34,482 nucleotides of DNA, taken from assembly GCA_037190175.1 (NCBI GenBank), contig JBBCJM010000241.1:1-34482 (forward strand), written 5' to 3'. The stretch comes from JBBCJM01 sp037190175. Lineage in GTDB: Bacteria > Pseudomonadota > Alphaproteobacteria > Rhodobacterales > Rhodobacteraceae. The notes below the pieces were generated by a model, which made no database searches, was not told the origin of the DNA, and was given only the letters and a program-made list of their open reading frames with translations. Positions 32,683-34,482 of this stretch are shown one piece after another (the first letter of the stretch is position 1; the number at the start of each line of letters is the position of its first letter). The position numbers and the translations under genes were made by a program.

Positions 32683-33120
32683 ATGTCCCAGATGCCCCCC
32701 TCTCTCAGGCCCGAGATGACGGCCGAACTGATGCGGCAGACCGGCCTCGACGGCGAGATCCTGAAGGCGCTGGTCCATGGCTTCTACGACAGGGTGCGGC
32801 GCGACCCGATGCTGGGGCCGGTCTTTGCCGCGCGCATCCGGGACTGGGGCCCGCATCTGGAAAAGATGGTGGCCTTCTGGCACTCGGTGGCGCTGATGAC
32901 CGGCACCTACAAGGGCGCGCCGATGCCCGCGCATGTCGCCCTGCCGGTGGAATGGGCGCATTTCGAACGCTGGCTGGAGCTGTTCCGGGCGGCCGCGGCC
33001 GAGGTCTGCCCGCCCGAGGGTGCCGCGCATGTGATCGACCGGGCCGAGCGGATCGCCCGGTCGCTGCACATGGGGATCGAGGATCATGCGGCGGCGGCGG
33101 CCGGGGTGCCGAGGCTGTGA
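32683..33120 (+). CDS. Group III truncated haemoglobin
   Basis: A 145-residue haem protein of the truncated (2-on-2) haemoglobin family, group III. The signature is FYDRVRRDPMLGPVFAARIRDWGPHLEKMVAFWHSVALMTGTYKGAPMPAHVALP. Tyr35 is likely at the distal B10 position, Trp66 lies in helix E, and His84 in MPAHVAL is the proximal haem ligand. Such proteins bind O2 and NO and are implicated in NO detoxification or in protection of microaerobic respiration (Campylobacter Ctb is the studied example). AAGGAG lies seven bases before the ATG at 32683. The stop overlaps the nnrS start (TGATG), so the two are translationally coupled and probably under NsrR. Confidence 0.92.
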   Translation: MSQMPPSLRPEMTAELMRQTGLDGEILKALVHGFYDRVRRDPMLGPVFAARIRDWGPHLEKMVAFWHSVALMTGTYKGAPMPAHVALPVEWAHFERWLELFRAAAAEVCPPEGAAHVIDRAERIARSLHMGIEDHAAAAAGVPRL

Positions 33121-34325
33121 TGGCGGGATCGGCGGAACGGATGCGGCAATGGCGGGGGCCGGCGGTGCTGTCCTATGGCTTCCGCCCCTTCTTCCTGATG
33201 GCGCCGCTCTGGGCGGCGGCGGCCATGGCGCTGTGGATCGCGATGCTGACCGGGCTGGTCGACCCGCGGCTGGCCTTCGATCCCATGGCCTGGCACGCGC
33301 ATGAACTGGTGTTCGGCTATACCTCGGCGGTGATCGCGGGCTTCGTGCTGACCGCGGTGCCGAACTGGACCGGGCGGTTGCCGCTGTTCGGTGCGCCGCT
33401 GGCGGGGCTGGCGGGGCTGTGGCTGATCGGCCGGGTGGCGGTGGCCTTGCCGCTGCCGTGGCTGGCGGCGATGGCCGCCGATCTCGCCTTCGGGGTGGCG
33501 CTGGTCGCCGTGGTGCTGCGCGAGATCGTGGCGGGCGGGAACTGGAAGAACCTGCCGGTCGCGGGGCTGATCGCGCTGTTCACTTTGGCCAATGCCGGGT
33601 TCCATGGGGAGGCGGCCTCGGGCCTGAACGCCGCCGATGGCTATGGGTTGCGGGCCGGGTTGGGGGCGGTGCTGATGCTGATCGCGCTGATCGGCGGACG
33701 GATCGTGCCCAGCTTCACCCGCAACTGGCTGGCGGCGCGGAAGCAGACCGCGCTTCCCGCCCCCTTCTCGCGCCTGGACGCAGGGGTGCTGGCGGTGACC
33801 GGGGCGGCGCTTTCGTCCTTCGTGGCGATCCCCGAAAGCCCGCTGGCCGGCGGGTTGTCGCTGCTGGCCGGGCTCGCCAACCTCTGGCGCCTCGCCCGCT
33901 GGCAGGGGCTGCGCACGGGGGCCGAGCCGCTGCTCTGGGTGCTGCATCTGGCCTACGGCCTGCTGGCGCTGGGCTTCCTGACCGTGGGCGCCGCGGGGTT
34001 CGACCTGCTGCCGGTGCCCGCCGCGCGGCATGTCTGGATGGCCGGCGCCGTGGGGCTGATGACGCTGGCGGTGATGAGCCGCGCCAGCCTCGGCCACACC
34101 GGGCGCGCGCTGCACGCCGGGCCGGGGCTGACGTCCTGCTATCTGGCGATCGCGGGCGCGGTGGCGGCGCGGCTGGCGGCCGGGGTCTGGGGGCAGGACG
34201 GCCTTCTGCACCTCTCCGCCGCGCTCTGGATGCTGGGCTTCGGCGGCTTCGCCGTGCTTTACTGGCCGGTGCTGACCGGCCCGCGGGTGGCGAAAAAGCC
34301 GGTCTCGGGCGCCGCGCGGGCATGA
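33120..34325 (+). CDS. nnrS: NnrS family membrane protein (second copy)
   Basis: A 401-residue polytopic membrane protein with the canonical NnrS signature: LSYGFRPFFLMAPLWAAAAMALWI, then WHAHELVFGYTSAVIAGFVLTAVPNWTGRLPL, and later GGRIVPSFTRNWLAAR and VMSRASLGHTGR. Around twelve hydrophobic helices are visible. NnrS proteins bind haem and protect cells from NO-derived damage; their chemistry is unsettled. The ATG overlaps the haemoglobin stop and the stop overlaps the nnrU start. It is only distantly similar to the NnrS encoded on the other side of nsrR, so the two look like long-diverged paralogues rather than a recent duplication. Confidence 0.93.
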   Translation: MAGSAERMRQWRGPAVLSYGFRPFFLMAPLWAAAAMALWIAMLTGLVDPRLAFDPMAWHAHELVFGYTSAVIAGFVLTAVPNWTGRLPLFGAPLAGLAGLWLIGRVAVALPLPWLAAMAADLAFGVALVAVVLREIVAGGNWKNLPVAGLIALFTLANAGFHGEAASGLNAADGYGLRAGLGAVLMLIALIGGRIVPSFTRNWLAARKQTALPAPFSRLDAGVLAVTGAALSSFVAIPESPLAGGLSLLAGLANLWRLARWQGLRTGAEPLLWVLHLAYGLLALGFLTVGAAGFDLLPVPAARHVWMAGAVGLMTLAVMSRASLGHTGRALHAGPGLTSCYLAIAGAVAARLAAGVWGQDGLLHLSAALWMLGFGGFAVLYWPVLTGPRVAKKPVSGAARA

Positions 34326-34482
34326 GCGGCTGGGGCGAATACGCCGCCGCCTGGGCGCTGTTTCTGCTGTCGCATTCCCTGCCCGCACGGCCAGCGCTGC
34401 GGGAAAGGCTGGTGGCGGCGCTGGGGCGGCGGGGATACCTATGGCTCTATTCGGCGCTTTCCCTCGCCCTGCTCCTGTGGCT
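34322..34482 (+). CDS. nnrU: NnrU family membrane protein (partial, runs off right edge)
   Basis: The first 53 codons of a membrane protein: MSGWGEYAAAWALFLLSHSLPARPALRERLVAALGRRGYLWLYSALSLALLLW. The helix-loop-helix with SHSxPARPxLRxxLVxxLGxRGYLxLYSxLSLxLL is the typical NnrU opening. NnrU genes accompany nitrite and NO reductase clusters in Rhodobacter and relatives and were linked to NO metabolism, with function unknown. The ATG overlaps the nnrS stop by 4 bp (ATGA), so the haemoglobin, nnrS and nnrU genes form one coupled unit. The rest lies outside the window. Confidence 0.85.
   Translation, partial: MSGWGEYAAAWALFLLSHSLPARPALRERLVAALGRRGYLWLYSALSLALLLW

Noticed and set aside
1..34482. 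tRNA, rRNA, CRISPR arrays, insertion sequences or phage genes
   Set aside because: I saw no tRNA-like cloverleaf, spaced direct repeats, transposase or integrase motifs. The decayed island has no visible mobile-element ends.

Overview
The window is very GC-rich, tightly packed alphaproteobacterial DNA. The order narR / narK-narG-narH-narJ-narI, with narK coding for two fused transporter units and narR for an Fnr-family protein without cluster cysteines, is the arrangement known from Paracoccus. The adjacent NsrR/NnrS/NnrU genes fit a denitrifying member of the Rhodobacterales. This placement is inference from gene content; no search was run.

Region 1 (1-11613) is a catabolic locus. Ten genes on the minus strand run from about 10675 to the left edge: a PcaI/PcaJ-type CoA-transferase, an Old-Yellow-Enzyme-type flavin reductase, a MalY-type PLP lyase/aminotransferase, a DadA-type FAD oxidoreductase, an OsmC protein and a peptide-type ABC importer (Tat-exported binding protein, two permeases, one ATPase cut by the window edge). 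An IclR-family regulator is transcribed divergently from a shared 182-bp promoter region. The likely logic is uptake of an amine-, amino-acid- or betaine-like compound, oxidation or demethylation and cleavage in the cytoplasm, and CoA transfer into central metabolism; the substrate cannot be read from the sequence.

Region 2 (11621-24652) is the respiratory nitrate reductase locus. narK-G-H-J-I runs on the minus strand and continues into a parvulin-type prolyl isomerase, moeA and a DUF2478 gene, so enzyme, transporter and cofactor/assembly functions appear to be one transcription unit. narR is divergent. The narR-narK gap holds two Fnr/NarR-type boxes (one a perfect TTGAT-N4-ATCAA), and the one in front of narR supports a GTG start for that gene.

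Region 3 (24653-28401) looks like the eroded remains of an acyl-CoA degradation island. It has an intact TetR regulator and two intact, overlapping acyl-CoA dehydrogenase genes. Around them are a 49-codon N-terminal stump of a CaiB/BaiF CoA-transferase, a frameshifted C-terminal scrap of a FadJ/FadB-type 3-hydroxyacyl-CoA dehydrogenase and a 63-codon scrap resembling an ABC ATPase C-terminus. Three promoters here carry the same 22-bp palindromic operator overlapping the -10 box, defining a probable local TetR regulon.

Region 4 (28402-34482) is a nitric-oxide-response divergon. Leftward: nsrR, a NitT/TauT-type ABC importer (binding protein, permease, ATPase) and nnrS, most junctions overlapping or nearly so. 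Rightward: a group III truncated haemoglobin, a second nnrS and the start of nnrU. A dyad in the 106-bp gap is a candidate NsrR operator. The ABC importer translationally coupled to nnrS under an NsrR gene is the best candidate here for an uncharacterised system.
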